A stretch of DNA of 64,000 nucleotides from Antrodiella citrinella (lineage: Eukaryota > Basidiomycota > Agaricomycetes > Polyporales > Steccherinaceae), in assembly GCA_004802725.1 (NCBI GenBank), contig SGPM01000017.1, positions 124,001-188,000 of the forward strand. The letters are read 5' to 3'. Below are positions 11,789 through 21,987 of the stretch, one piece after another. The notes beneath the pieces are model-generated. The model saw nothing but the letters and a program-made list of their open reading frames with translations, was not told where the DNA came from and searched no databases. A program made the translations under genes and the position numbers. How positions within the stretch are numbered: position 1 is the first letter of the stretch; each line of letters starts with the position of its first letter.

Positions 11789-12870
11789 TCCTGCGTTGTT
11801 CGACAGTGGTCAACACTGTCAGACGATAAGGAACAGCTTTGTCGTCCAAGTTGATTTTGAAATCCTTTTAAACCACCTCGTGTTTGTAGGCGTCTGTGGT
11901 CACCACGCATACGCGAGGCTTGCAACCTTGTTCAGTGGACAAAAGCGCATGTATAGCATATGTCGAGAGCCAGGAGGGTGTCAGCCACCCAATTACAAGA
12001 ACAGACGCGGTTTACTTTATATGGTAAAATTATGTAAGCGAAGCCGTTGTACAGGAGGCGCTAAACGCGACTGTGTTGTCTTCTCTACAACCACCGGGTC
12101 TTGGAGGTCCAAGCACACAACATTGGCATGACGGTATATTCGAACGACAGTGAATCCTTGTCTCACATCTCTTGCAGCGCGTCCTTACCGTTTCTATATC
12201 CTTGGAGATACAACCTTGACTGCGCATGCGTGCTACACGCGCACGCTGCTACCGTATGTCTGGCTCAGTCTCGGAGGAAGCTTTGAAACAACGTTGCTGG
12301 CCCCAGTTTTCAGCTTCTACGGGCTTCACTGGTCCCGGTTGAACGTGGTCTTATACTGCCCTTGATACCATGTATTCCGCTACCACACTCGGCCTGGTCT
12401 TTTCCGTCAAACACCTCAAACTCTCGCGGGGGATATACATCCAGCGGCTATACAACTCCCGAACTCAAAACGAACTCAAAACACCGGTGCGCATGTCCAG
12501 TATACGGCGGTTGCGAACGGGACTGGGCCTGTATATTTCCCAAGTGTCCTCGCCAGGGTAGACAAATTTCCTTCCCAGATTCTGCGCTGCCTACCCATTC
12601 ACGGATGCAATATGTACGTGACATCTTCCTTTTAACCTTGCGATTACCTCGTGGCTTCTCGAGTTCGGATCTATCTGTTCTTCTCTGGCTAGGTCGCGCC
12701 CCCTCTGGCAAATTCCCCGCCCCGGAGCTGTGCTTAAATTATTCTTATTTATGGTCGCGGTCCGATCACGTTCTGCTGGGCGTCATGCGTTCGGTGCGGA
12801 GGTCGACGTTGAGGGCTGGTGGCGTCATCTTCTTCCTGAAAAAGCTTGCACAAAATCAGCGCGATTGAAA
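11789..12870. other. long intergenic region, no supported gene
   Basis: It contains several unrelated open frames, including a 168-codon one at 12362-12868, but none has family resemblance, convincing composition or intron logic. It probably holds the promoter of the zinc-finger gene on its left side. A TATA-like run (gatatatatc) near 12870-12879 precedes the spliced-looking locus to the right. Confidence 0.4.
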
Positions 12871-12889
12871 GATATATATCTTTGAATCA

Positions 12890-13830
12890 ATCTACATCTC
12901 ATCCAATACTTGGATCTTGGGATTACACGTAAGTGAGCGTAGCTTGTTCCCGCATTCGTGCGTACCTCGCTCCGTCAAGGCTGACTTTCTCTTTTCAAAC
13001 AGAATTCTCGGGATCCGTGCGGTGGAGTGTAAGTACCCTGCAGTCCACGCCTGCGGCCTAGATCTTCATTGACCAGCAAAAAGATCCGTGATGGCCATGT
13101 TGTACGAGTGGCTCACAATCGTCACCTGCTCTGATCGACGGTTACATACGGGATAAGCATCCGTACAAGCACCACCAGTATAGTGCTCATGATCCACCGA
13201 CTCAGCGGCGACATGTCGAACCTTGTCAGGCTGCATCCGCAAATTGACTTGAAACGTTAAAGGCTGTTGGGCTTAAGAGTAAGTTTTATGTTTTGTCCGC
13301 CTCATGTAGATCCACACCTCCGTCAGTATTGAGAACATTATTACTTCAGAAGGAACTATCTAGACGCTTCATCAGTACCATCGCTCCGGCCTGAACGAGA
13401 ACGACATTCTGCTCAACTTTTCCGACCCCAAGATGGCAGAAGACGCTAGACTTCGACTTCGGTAACTGCAGTTCTCCATTACGCCTCGGTGCGTGTTACG
13501 GGTAAAATAGATCATCACGAGTATTGGTCGGTCGAATGCTGTTCATGTTCCTGCATGATCACCTTGACCTCTTGAACCCACGGTCCAGAACAGGGCCTTT
13601 TGTGTGGCTGAGATGGGGAAGATACCCCATTCACATTAGGGGTTTGTGTTTGTCCCCGCCCCTTCACACGGACTTTTGCAGAGAAGATATAAATGTAACG
13701 CTACCTCAAACGCATCGACCACTCCAATACATTGTACATTTGATTCCTTCAACCGAGGCCCTTTTCATTCTGCCAATCTGCCACTGCTTGCACTACAATA
13801 ATCATCGAGTCTGAGTGATTCCAGATCCTT
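12890..13830 (+). other. possible spliced transcript of unknown nature
   Basis: A run of canonical-looking splice sites follows a TATA-like run: gtaagt at about 12930 with acceptor aacag at 13002, gtaagt at about 13031 with acceptor accag at 13077, later acceptors tctag (near 13365) and aatag (near 13510), and donor ggtaact (near 13462). One exon-like piece reads HQYHRSGLNENDILLNFSDP, and the next remains open into a frame containing LFMFLHDHLDLLNPRSRT. I could not find a consistent start codon or frame for the first exons and recognise no family. It may be a real lineage-specific gene, a decayed gene or a spliced non-coding RNA. Confidence 0.25.
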
Positions 13831-13942
13831 AGCGCCAATTACACGTGAGTCAAAATTGTTCCCGACGCGTTCGAGCCTGCGCTTGACCAACTTCCTCCCG
13901 CTCAATTCATCCTTCATTTCCCCCTCCTCTACATCCTCAAAA

Positions 13943-14871
13943 ATGGCTTCATTCTTGCGTCGTTTCACTACTTCTGCCTCGACTGCAGGCACACAAATGT
14001 GAGCAGTCGTTTCTCTCTTTCCAACGACAGGTGATGCTCACTATATGCACCGGAACTGGAACTTCAGGTCGAGAGTCTTCGTGCGTCACCAGCAATGTCT
14101 TTCACAGAAGACAGTGACTAACATGGTTGTCATCTAGTTTGACGTTGCAGTAGACTCCAAGCCCGCTGGCAGAATCATCTTCAAGCTCTACGACGATGTC
14201 GTCCCAAAAACCGCTCGCAATTTCCGTGAGCTGGCCACCGGTCAGCATGGATTCGGGTATTCAGAGAGTGTTTTCCACCGGATCATCCCCAACGTGCGTA
14301 TGCCTTCTACCGATCAACGCATGCATTCTGACCGTCAGATTGTCGTCGTTAGTTTATGTTGCAGGGTGGTGATTTCACGCGGCACAATGGTGAGCACTTC
14401 CTCTCTTCCGAGCTCATGTCAGTGCTTTGAGACTTCTATGCACAGGTACCGGTGGAAAGTCTATCTACGGCGAGAAGTTCCAAGGTATGTGCTCGCTGCT
14501 TCTTCAATACACTGTGCGAGAACATATCGTCTGAATTGGCTTATACTTTCCCAGATGAGAACTTCAAGCTCCGTCACGACAAGCCTGGTCTTCTCTCCAT
14601 GGCGAACGCCGGCCGCAACACCAACGGCTCCCAGGTTCGTGTCACATACACGCTTATTAGTGAGGTGTCATAGTGAACGAAGCTCATGTGTGCTGCTTCT
14701 CTCTAGTTCTTCATCACCACGGTCGTGACCTCATGGCTTGACGGCAAGCACGTCGTCTTTGGCGAGGTCGCAGAGGGCATGGATATTGTCAGACACGTCG
14801 AGTCCCTAGGCACGGAATCCGGACGTCCAAAAGCCAAGGTCGTCATCACCTCTTCCGGCATCGTCGAGTAG
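13943..14871 (+). CDS. mitochondrial cyclophilin (peptidyl-prolyl isomerase)
   Basis: A cyclosporin-binding PPIase that isomerises X-Pro bonds. Exon 1 encodes [19 protein letters not shown], an Arg/Ser/Thr-rich mitochondrial presequence. The junction into the catalytic domain needs a 13-nt microexon (14068-14080) that yields [17 protein letters not shown]. Further exons give [57 protein letters not shown] and the usual C-terminus ending GIVE. The active-site Arg (FHRII), the Gln/Gly of the GGDF loop, FFIT, Trp and His ([10 protein letters not shown]) are all present. This is a standard single-domain cyclophilin length. Mitochondrial location is inferred from the leader. Confidence 0.92.
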
Positions 14872-15733
14872 ATCAGAAATTGGCATTCCTCGCTCATCGT
14901 TTGTTCGTCTCGGTCTCCCTGCCTGTCGAACTCAAAATGCACAAACCACTACCCTTATCACTGCCCCCCCACACTTTTAGCATACCTCGAACTTGCTTTT
15001 ATTTCCATCTTACATACATTCTCGCCCGTCAAGCTGCACTTCCTTCATTCCTGGGTTTCATCCTTTAGGGACTCTTGTAGACACGTCTCATCTTCCAAGG
15101 ACAGTTCCCCGCTTGCCTTTAATAGAATGCCCTTCCCTCTTGGCCTCCTCATCGACATTTCTTGAGACTGACGAATGACGTGAGTGGCGTTGTCGCCGTC
15201 AGCTGTTAGTGCCGCAGGGAGATTGTCACAACGCGAAGGAGCAGATAATATTATTGCAAGGATAACACATTTCTCGATGGTAGCAAGGAAGGAGTGGACG
15301 CGGGTGAGAAAAAGAAAAGAGACAATGGACAATGGACAAAGAGGGAAAGCGAAGGGGAGGGACAACGAGTAAGATATCCGGATTATTGGGCCAGCAACCC
15401 GTCGAAGGGGGTAAGATTCACTAATGAAGTAAATACATATAGCTATCAACCTGGTGGAAGAAACATTGCGCGCGGTCGCAGCTTGAAGACGTGTTGAATG
15501 AGAACGAAAAAAGAGAACCGACGAGGTGAACGGACGATTTCAAATCAGTTGGGTGGATGATGAGCTTGCAGAATGCTGAGTAGATGGAAGAATATACTAA
15601 AGGAAGGAGCTCGGAATTTCCGGATTCCATCCACGCTTTAATCCAAAGTCAGACCGAGAGAACAAGAAAAGAAAAAAAAAGAGAAAAGGTCATCATAGAA
15701 GAGAACAAGGATCAATGGTTCGTAAATTGTGAT
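14872..15733. other. convergent 3' intergenic region
   Basis: It lies between the 3' ends of the cyclophilin (+) and Msb1/Mug8 (-) genes. It holds the two terminators and purine-rich runs such as agaaaagaaaaaaaaagaga near 15664-15683. No gene was recognised. Confidence 0.45.
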
Positions 15734-18700
15734 CTACTCTTCCTCTTCGTACTCCTCTTCTTCCAAGACATTATGAAGCGGCGCGCCGTGAACGTAGCGG
15801 CTCGGTGTGTGTAGCAAAGACAAATTATCCGTGCCCTGACCGAACAGCTGGGGTTCTGAGAATAACTCGTCGTCGGCGAGACGTGGCGAAGGAGTCGACG
15901 CTGGAAGTGGGACAGAGGCGGGAGATAGAACGGGGATCAGAGAAGGGGCTGGGATGGGCGAAACGATGGGAGCAGGAGCAGGAGGCGTGACCGGGGCAGG
16001 AGGAGCAGGGGTAGGAAGAGTAACGGAGGCAGGAGCAGAAGGTATAGTAGGTATGGAGGTGGGAGCAGGAGGCGCCGCGGCAGGAGCAGAAGGGGAAGGA
16101 ACCAGAGGAGACGGGGCAGGAGACACCGGCCGTTGTGTCGTCAGAGCAGGCAGAGATCCAGTACGCACGGGCAGTTTCGAGGTAGGGAGGACGGGACTTG
16201 GGCTACCGCCCCGTTCCTTTTCGCGATACATTTCGATGAGGGACGCCGTTTTGCTCTGATTCTTTGTAACGATACTGAGAGGCTTGACAGGCTCAGGCTC
16301 GGGCTCAGCGGGTGGTGGTGAGACATCGACCTTGGGAACGGGCGTGATAGCGCGGCGGGAATCGTCTCTGGGTGGAGGAGTGATGATGGTGGGGACAGTA
16401 GGAGTGACAACGGGGGTAGTAGGACTCTCGTATACGAGTTCGGTGGGTTCGTCCTCCCTCGAATCGCCCTGACTATCCAGAGACGGGCGCTCGAAAATGG
16501 CACGAGGATCGTCGAACATAGTTGACTGACGCTCGAAATGTACGCGAGCGTCATCGAAAGACGCGACCGGTACGGTAGGCGACTCTGCACGGAAATCTTC
16601 ATGCAGTTTGGGCGTTCGACGTTCAGGATGGAGGTCAAAGTACCCAAGCCGTCTCCTCGATTGCTGAGACAGTAGTGACGCTGTCGGCGCATCTTCCTCC
16701 TCGTCCATTTCGAGATTCAATTGACTCGTCGACGGACCGGGAATAGTCATTTGGTCAACATCTCCTAGCCTGCTCGTCGTCGCCGATGCCGAATCCTCAA
16801 TATGTCTCTCCTCCACACCGCGCACAGGTTCCATCTCCTCCTCTTCCTCATCGTCATCCGACAGCACCTGGTGAACAGCTGCCAACACCTCCGACACCTC
16901 CTGACTCGCCAGCTCCGGGTCCGACCTTCCGCTCTTCAGGCCGTTTCTTCGCTCAACGTCCTGGCCCGGGATCCTCCTGTGATTATTAGCCACCAAAATA
17001 TCAACCCATGCATCATCTTTGGACTGCCTACGAGAGTGTTTTGACCGAGAAGGCAGTGCCAGGTCGTCATCGTCAAAACTTGCAAGCCGGGCTTCAAAGT
17101 CGACCGTGTCGTATTCTGAGGGGGGCAACCCTGCGGTACGGCTGTTGCTTGGGCTTACGGGGAGTCGAAATCGAGACGATTTGCGGTGTGGGTTGGCGGA
17201 TGCGGGGGTAGGAGACTGTTGTGCAGGCGAGGACGTACCAGGGCCAATGGAGTCGTTGTTGCTCTGACGGCTTTCTGACCTTTGAACGGGAGTCTCGGCA
17301 CGGGGGAAAGGGCTCAGAAAGGACGGCTTCATCGATACGGGGGACGTGACAATGCTTGAGTATCCAGATGGCACACGCTCTGGGGTTGTCTTCAGAGACA
17401 GGAGTTTCGTCGCGCTGCCATTAGACCTGAGCAAGCCTTCGAACTCGACTTCACGATACGAAGGACTCTTCGGGACATGTCCAACAACGTAGGGGCGGCC
17501 GTTGAGCGTAGCCGGCGGCTTCCATTGCTTCTGCTTATGACTCCCAAATAGGGAAGGAAGGCGGCGACGAGTAGGTCCGACTTCAGCGAGCTGCTGCCTG
17601 TATTCCAGAGGAACGAATTCCTCGAACAGAATCAATGTCGTCGCAGTACGTGGGTCAGCATTCCCGGAGGTCGTGGTCCTTGCCATTGGGAGAGACTTGA
17701 ACTCGACCTGGAAGATGATATGAGCGACGGAACCGATTCATCAGGATCAGATCACTCACCAATGCCCAGTTGCAATCTCTGTCAAGGTCCTCCAGCCGCT
17801 CAGCATCCATCCACCCACCTCCCCACACAAGATCACAGAACACGTCAATGAAAGCTTCCTCGATGACTTCCTCTCCGCCCATCACCGGTTCCGTATCCCA
17901 CCCGAACGGCGGAATGGTCTTTTGCGTCTTCTTTAGCTTGCGATGAATCTCAGCAGAATTCGACGGCCAAGCGTCAACGCTCTTCACCACAGGCGCACTG
18001 AACTGCAACGTCGCAGACAGAGGTGCATCTGTGCGCGTGAAACCGGACGAGGAGAAATCTTGCCAAGACAGGGTGGCACGTTTCGCAGCGCGTGCCTGTG
18101 CCCAAAGACAAATCCGTCAGTATCACAGCGGGCATACCCACGAGACATCGTACATCCTGACTTACCGCTCTCGCGCCTTCAGTCAAATCGAATTGCAGCT
18201 TCTTCTCATCATTGTTCAGACCACCAAAACCCATACTCTCGAACTCGCCCCATTTCAGATCCGTGAGCGAACGGAACTTGTCCTCCTCAGGTTTCTGGCC
18301 CAACAACCCGTGCTCGCCATCATCAAGGAAAGATGAGGCGGTAGAGGCAGTCGAAACAGATGATGTCAACGACGGCGCCGCTGTACCTGTGCCCACCTCC
18401 GGGTGGAAGTTCGGCGACAGAACCATGCGCTTCCTGTACGCGTCCGAATACCTTGGCGCCAGCTTCAGCGTCGGGGGCGCAATGCGATCCCATTCCTTCG
18501 AGCCCGCAAAGGAGCGGTCCGTAGTGGGGGTTGCGCTGCCACCGTGGGGACGAGCGATACACCCAGAAGCACTCTTCACCAGGTCTGGACTGTATACCCT
18601 GACGTTGCGCCGCACACTAATCATGCGGATCGTGCGAGCGCCGCGGCGAGGTTGTGGACGCTCGTTCTTCTTCGTGAACGAGATCATAGAAGGATAGCCT

Positions 18701-19778
18701 TGAATCCACGCCTTAAGGCGTGTGGGTACACCGATGGCACCGCCACCAATGCTAGCTGGTGAATCTTGCCATCGAATATAGGACAGAATGAGGTGCTCCG
18801 TGGCGGTCGTTGTTCGCAAGTAATGCACATATGTATGGTGGAATGCGAGTGTGGATGGACCAAGACCAAACAGAAGGGGTCCGAAGAGAGGCGACAACGT
18901 AGGCGGAGTGTGCCCGGACGAGGAAGAGTGAGCGGTGAAACGCGTGAGGAGAGTCAGCAAACCGACGAGAAGTGGCTGTAGCAGAGGTTCCAGAGGTTCC
19001 AAGAATGTTCCAAAGTGAGTTTGAGGGTAGTCCAATGCTGCATGACAAGTCAGCACAATCGTAGAGTACGTAGGACGTATTCGGGCGTACCTGCTTCAGC
19101 TTCTCTCCAGTCCATGTAATGCTCATACGAAACTAATCCCCGAACTTCCTGCCCGCCAATCACGCGCACGACTCGCGCGAGGCCCCATCGGAGGCACATG
19201 CCCAACTCATGGACACCTGCAAATTGTGCCTCCTCTCGCCACGCTCGCTCAGCGTCTTGAGGATGTTTGCCACAGGTCTTCAGGAACGCAGATATGAGTC
19301 GCTTGACTGCAGGGGCTGACACGTCCAATGCCAGTGTAGAGAAAATAAAGGGAGTGGTGAGCCCGCGCGTGCCCAGCTCGTTGCCAACAACATCTACCAA
19401 GCGTGCCACCTCTTCCAAGCCCAAGACGACATGACGTTGGAATGAGAGGTATCCGTAGTCTAAGAAGCTCTGGCGGTCATGGGCTGGCTCCTCGCCTTGT
19501 TCGAATCGCGGAGGGTCGAGGTTCAGAGGGAGGAAGCCATCGGGTATCGTATATTCTGCAGGGTCAGGCTCGGGGGGCGAACTGACTGCTCTGGCCCGGC
19601 TTTTATCTTTGGAAAGCTTCTTGTCCTTCTTGCTAGAGGACGGCGGGGAGACGAGGGTGAGCTTGGAGCCCTTGTTCGAGTTCCTGCTGGTAACCCTTCC
19701 GAACTCGTCGAAGGCGACGTCGAGGGTGGATTTCTTGGGAGTGGAAGCAGTGCGTGAACGGGAAAATAGACTCGGCAT
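15734..19778 (-). CDS. Msb1/Mug8-domain morphogenesis protein
   Basis: A large fungal polarity regulator. Msb1/Mug8 proteins act with Cdc42/Rho GTPases at sites of polarised growth and have a RhoGAP-like N-terminal domain. The N-terminus is a basic Ser/Lys-rich lead (MPSLFSRSRTASTPKKSTLD). The domain follows with LDYGYLSFQRHVVLGLEEV, LGTRGLTTPFIFSTLALDVS and a continuation across an intron near 19050-19090 (FGTFLEPLEPLLQPLL, FHHTYVHYLRTTTATEHLIL, YIRWQDS). A middle region contains FIDVFCDLVWGGGWMDAERL. The last ~650-residue exon is Ser/Pro/Glu-rich and disordered, ending in an acidic EEEEYEEEE tail. The stop is at 15734-15736. Total length near 1300 residues is in the family's range. Many frames on the other strand are codon shadows. 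Confidence 0.8.
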
Positions 19779-20172
19779 GAAGAAGGGGTATCAAGAGAGC
19801 GAACAACGGTCGACACAGCGACGACGAGGAGAGGAATATGGGCACAGGTAGCGTCGAAGCCTTTCGGGAGGGCAACTGAAGGACAAGACAAGTCGAGGAC
19901 GACTTTGTGAAACTCTTTGACGGATGGGCAACAGCCGAAGCGGTCGTACCACGTGCAGGCACAATTTCATTTTCAGCTATTCCCGACTTGTAAACAGCAA
20001 GAACCAGGTTCACCTCTTCTCACTCGAACGCACGGAGCAGAAGAGGCAATAGCGCGCAATTACATAGTCATTGTACATTCGATGAGATCACAGCACTTCG
20101 AAATAACACAGCAGCGAAAGTGGTAGTACAACAATATACATGGCAAGTCAGCACTTCACGAGAGACCACTGA
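19779..20172. other. intergenic spacer
   Basis: Promoter side of the Msb1/Mug8 gene and 3' side of the RCR-type gene, both on the minus strand. No distinct motif or extra gene was recognised. Confidence 0.4.
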
Positions 20173-20883
20173 TCAGTTCTTCCCAGCTGGGGGGTTAGAA
20201 TAGCCAGGAGGGGGGCCAGCGGGCTAGCATTGCGAATTCGTTGATCAATAGCAATCGAAGGGGAAGCAGCATTGGCGGCTTACAGATGCAAATCCGGTAG
20301 TGGGGTCATAGCCCGTGTACGACTTCGGAGGGAATTGCGGCGCATTGGGATCATACGTCGGCTGTCCATACCCTCCGCCGTAGTTGTAACTAGGTTGGTA
20401 TCCCGCCTGATAATTCTGGGGAGGTCCATTGTAGTACTGTGGGGCGGGCTGTTGCTGTTGTTGGGTGAATGCCATGTTTCGCTGCATTTGTCTTCTCCTC
20501 GAGTACGTGTAGAGGGCAAGCAGAAGACCCAAGGCGATGATGACTGACAGATAAAGATGAGAATCATTTGTTCCGATTGTGCAGTATGTCTATTGGGTTA
20601 CTCACCGAGGCCAATAGCAATGCCCACTCGGGCACCATTACTCAACCGACAATGTTCGAAGTCTTCACTAGAAGATACGTACGATGAATACACCTGTGAA
20701 GGGAATTTGGAAGTAACTCACTCGTCGAAAAAGCAGAATGCCTGCGCAGTCGGTAAAAAAGACGCTGCTACCAGGGTAGCAACTGTGTATATCAATGCGG
20801 AAGCGCTGCTTCCGCTAGAGTTGATGCCTAGAGCCAAAGTTCAACTACAATCTGGAATTCGAGCAAAAGAACGGCGTACGCAT
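20173..20883 (-). CDS. RCR-type single-pass membrane protein
   Basis: Resembles the fungal RCR family (chitin deposition, Congo red resistance, plasma-membrane protein sorting). The first coding exon is only ATGC (20880-20883). After an intron the protein reads MRINSSGSSASALIYTVATL then VAASFLPTAQA, a signal peptide. A short Cys-containing lumenal stretch (FCFFDD, EDFEHCRLS) leads to one transmembrane helix (VGIAIGLVIIALGLLLALY) assembled over an intron. A basic stop-transfer sequence (YSRRRQMQR) follows. The cytosolic tail is Gln/Pro/Tyr-rich (QPAPQYYNGPPQNYQ, QPTYDPNAPQFPP), with PPxY-like motifs that in this family can recruit Rsp5-type ubiquitin ligases. The last exon gives PAGPPPGYSNPPAGKN and a stop at 20173-20175. 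The start-exon assignment is inferred from frame continuity. Confidence 0.75.
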
Positions 20884-21171
20884 TGTTGACGGTGTTATTG
20901 GGAGAAGGGGAAGAGGGCAAGAAGGAGTGTGGTGTGGTGGGAGAAAGCAAGATACCAGCCGACTCTTTTATCCAGATCAACTGCAACGGGCGACTTCATT
21001 GATTACGTAATGACATGGGCGTTTACTGACGTGTTGTCCAGAGTTGTCACATTATGTCTCAACTTTCTGTGAAACCACCGCCATACAAACGGACGATACT
21101 CGACGATACTCACCCAGGTTGCGGTTGAACTGTCAAAGAAGTAGCAGAGCGGTGGTCAAAAAGACCAACGA

Positions 21172-21561
21172 ATGGTGAGCAGCGCCCTTCGCCGCATATG
21201 ATTGTCCTCATTCCATCCTACTTCCAGTCCGCATTATTCAACTTCCAATCCCTCCTGCTTGTCATCCTGTTGACAATATGCACATGCACATACGTCCGAG
21301 CAGTCATGCCCCGACTCATTGACCGAAACAAAGAAGGGTGCGTGTTCATGACGTCGCGTGCGTTCGACCGTTCCTCTGGTGCTTACATTGTTCTTCCTTT
21401 GATAGTTTCCTCGGGTTGTTCTGGATGTCAGCTCGGATAGGTGAGTTCCACGAATTATTCCAAACACCGACCCCCCGCTCACGTCGCTCACAGGGGAACG
21501 ACTGTCGCCTTATGTTGCCATGGCGTGTGTCGCAATGGCGATCACCATCCTCGCTCAGTGA
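21172..21561 (+). CDS. KSH1: KSH1/TMEM167 (Kish) Golgi membrane protein
   Basis: A tiny secretory-pathway membrane protein with a role in early Golgi traffic. The conserved family N-terminus [20 protein letters not shown] begins right at an acceptor (21227/21228). The only upstream solution is an exon whose coding part is just the ATG at 21172-21174, followed directly by donor gtgagc. Spliced, it reads [12 protein letters not shown]. Later exons give [29 protein letters not shown] and [20 protein letters not shown]. Two helices and a length near 75 residues match the family. The longer open frame beginning with an ATG at 21198 is an intron-derived artefact. Confidence 0.9.
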
Positions 21562-21987
21562 CCCGTTCCATCCGGTTCATCTCATGCCCGCATCACCCAT
21601 ACCCTACTGTATCTGTATAATGAAGGAATGACACCACCATAGACGCTACTGGACTGAAGAGCGTTCAGACGGCACAGGCTTCAAGTGTGTTCAGGGTACA
21701 CACGGTTCCGCAGCTGTCTGGTGGGGCGTTAGACACTCCCGTCGTTGGAGACATGCCGCCCAGCTTGGCTGCGCTTCTCATTCCAGTTGGAGACCACGAG
21801 CGGACTGACAATAGGCCTCCTACTTCTTTTCATCTTTCCCACATGCAACCCGCGGAATATATGTTACCTAGTATTGAGACAATTCTACCAATAGCAATAC
21901 ATATGCAAGGAGCACGGAAAACAATAAAGACGGACGCAACAACATATCGAGAATACAGTACAAAGTCCACAGACCGAGAGACTATAG
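21562..21987. other. convergent 3' intergenic region
   Basis: It lies between the 3' ends of KSH1 (+) and SMC2 (-). Only terminator sequence is expected. No gene was seen. Confidence 0.45.

Noticed and set aside
12362..12868. 168-codon plus-strand ORF
   Set aside because: Composition is mixed, no family resemblance, no conserved motif, and it overlaps equally long frames on the other strand.
15655..15690. Purine-rich run as a regulatory element
   Set aside because: Simple low-complexity sequence in a 3' region; no support for function.
15954..17267. Gly/Val- and Pro-rich plus-strand ORFs
   Set aside because: They are antisense shadows of the Ser/Pro/Glu-rich tail exon of the Msb1/Mug8 gene.
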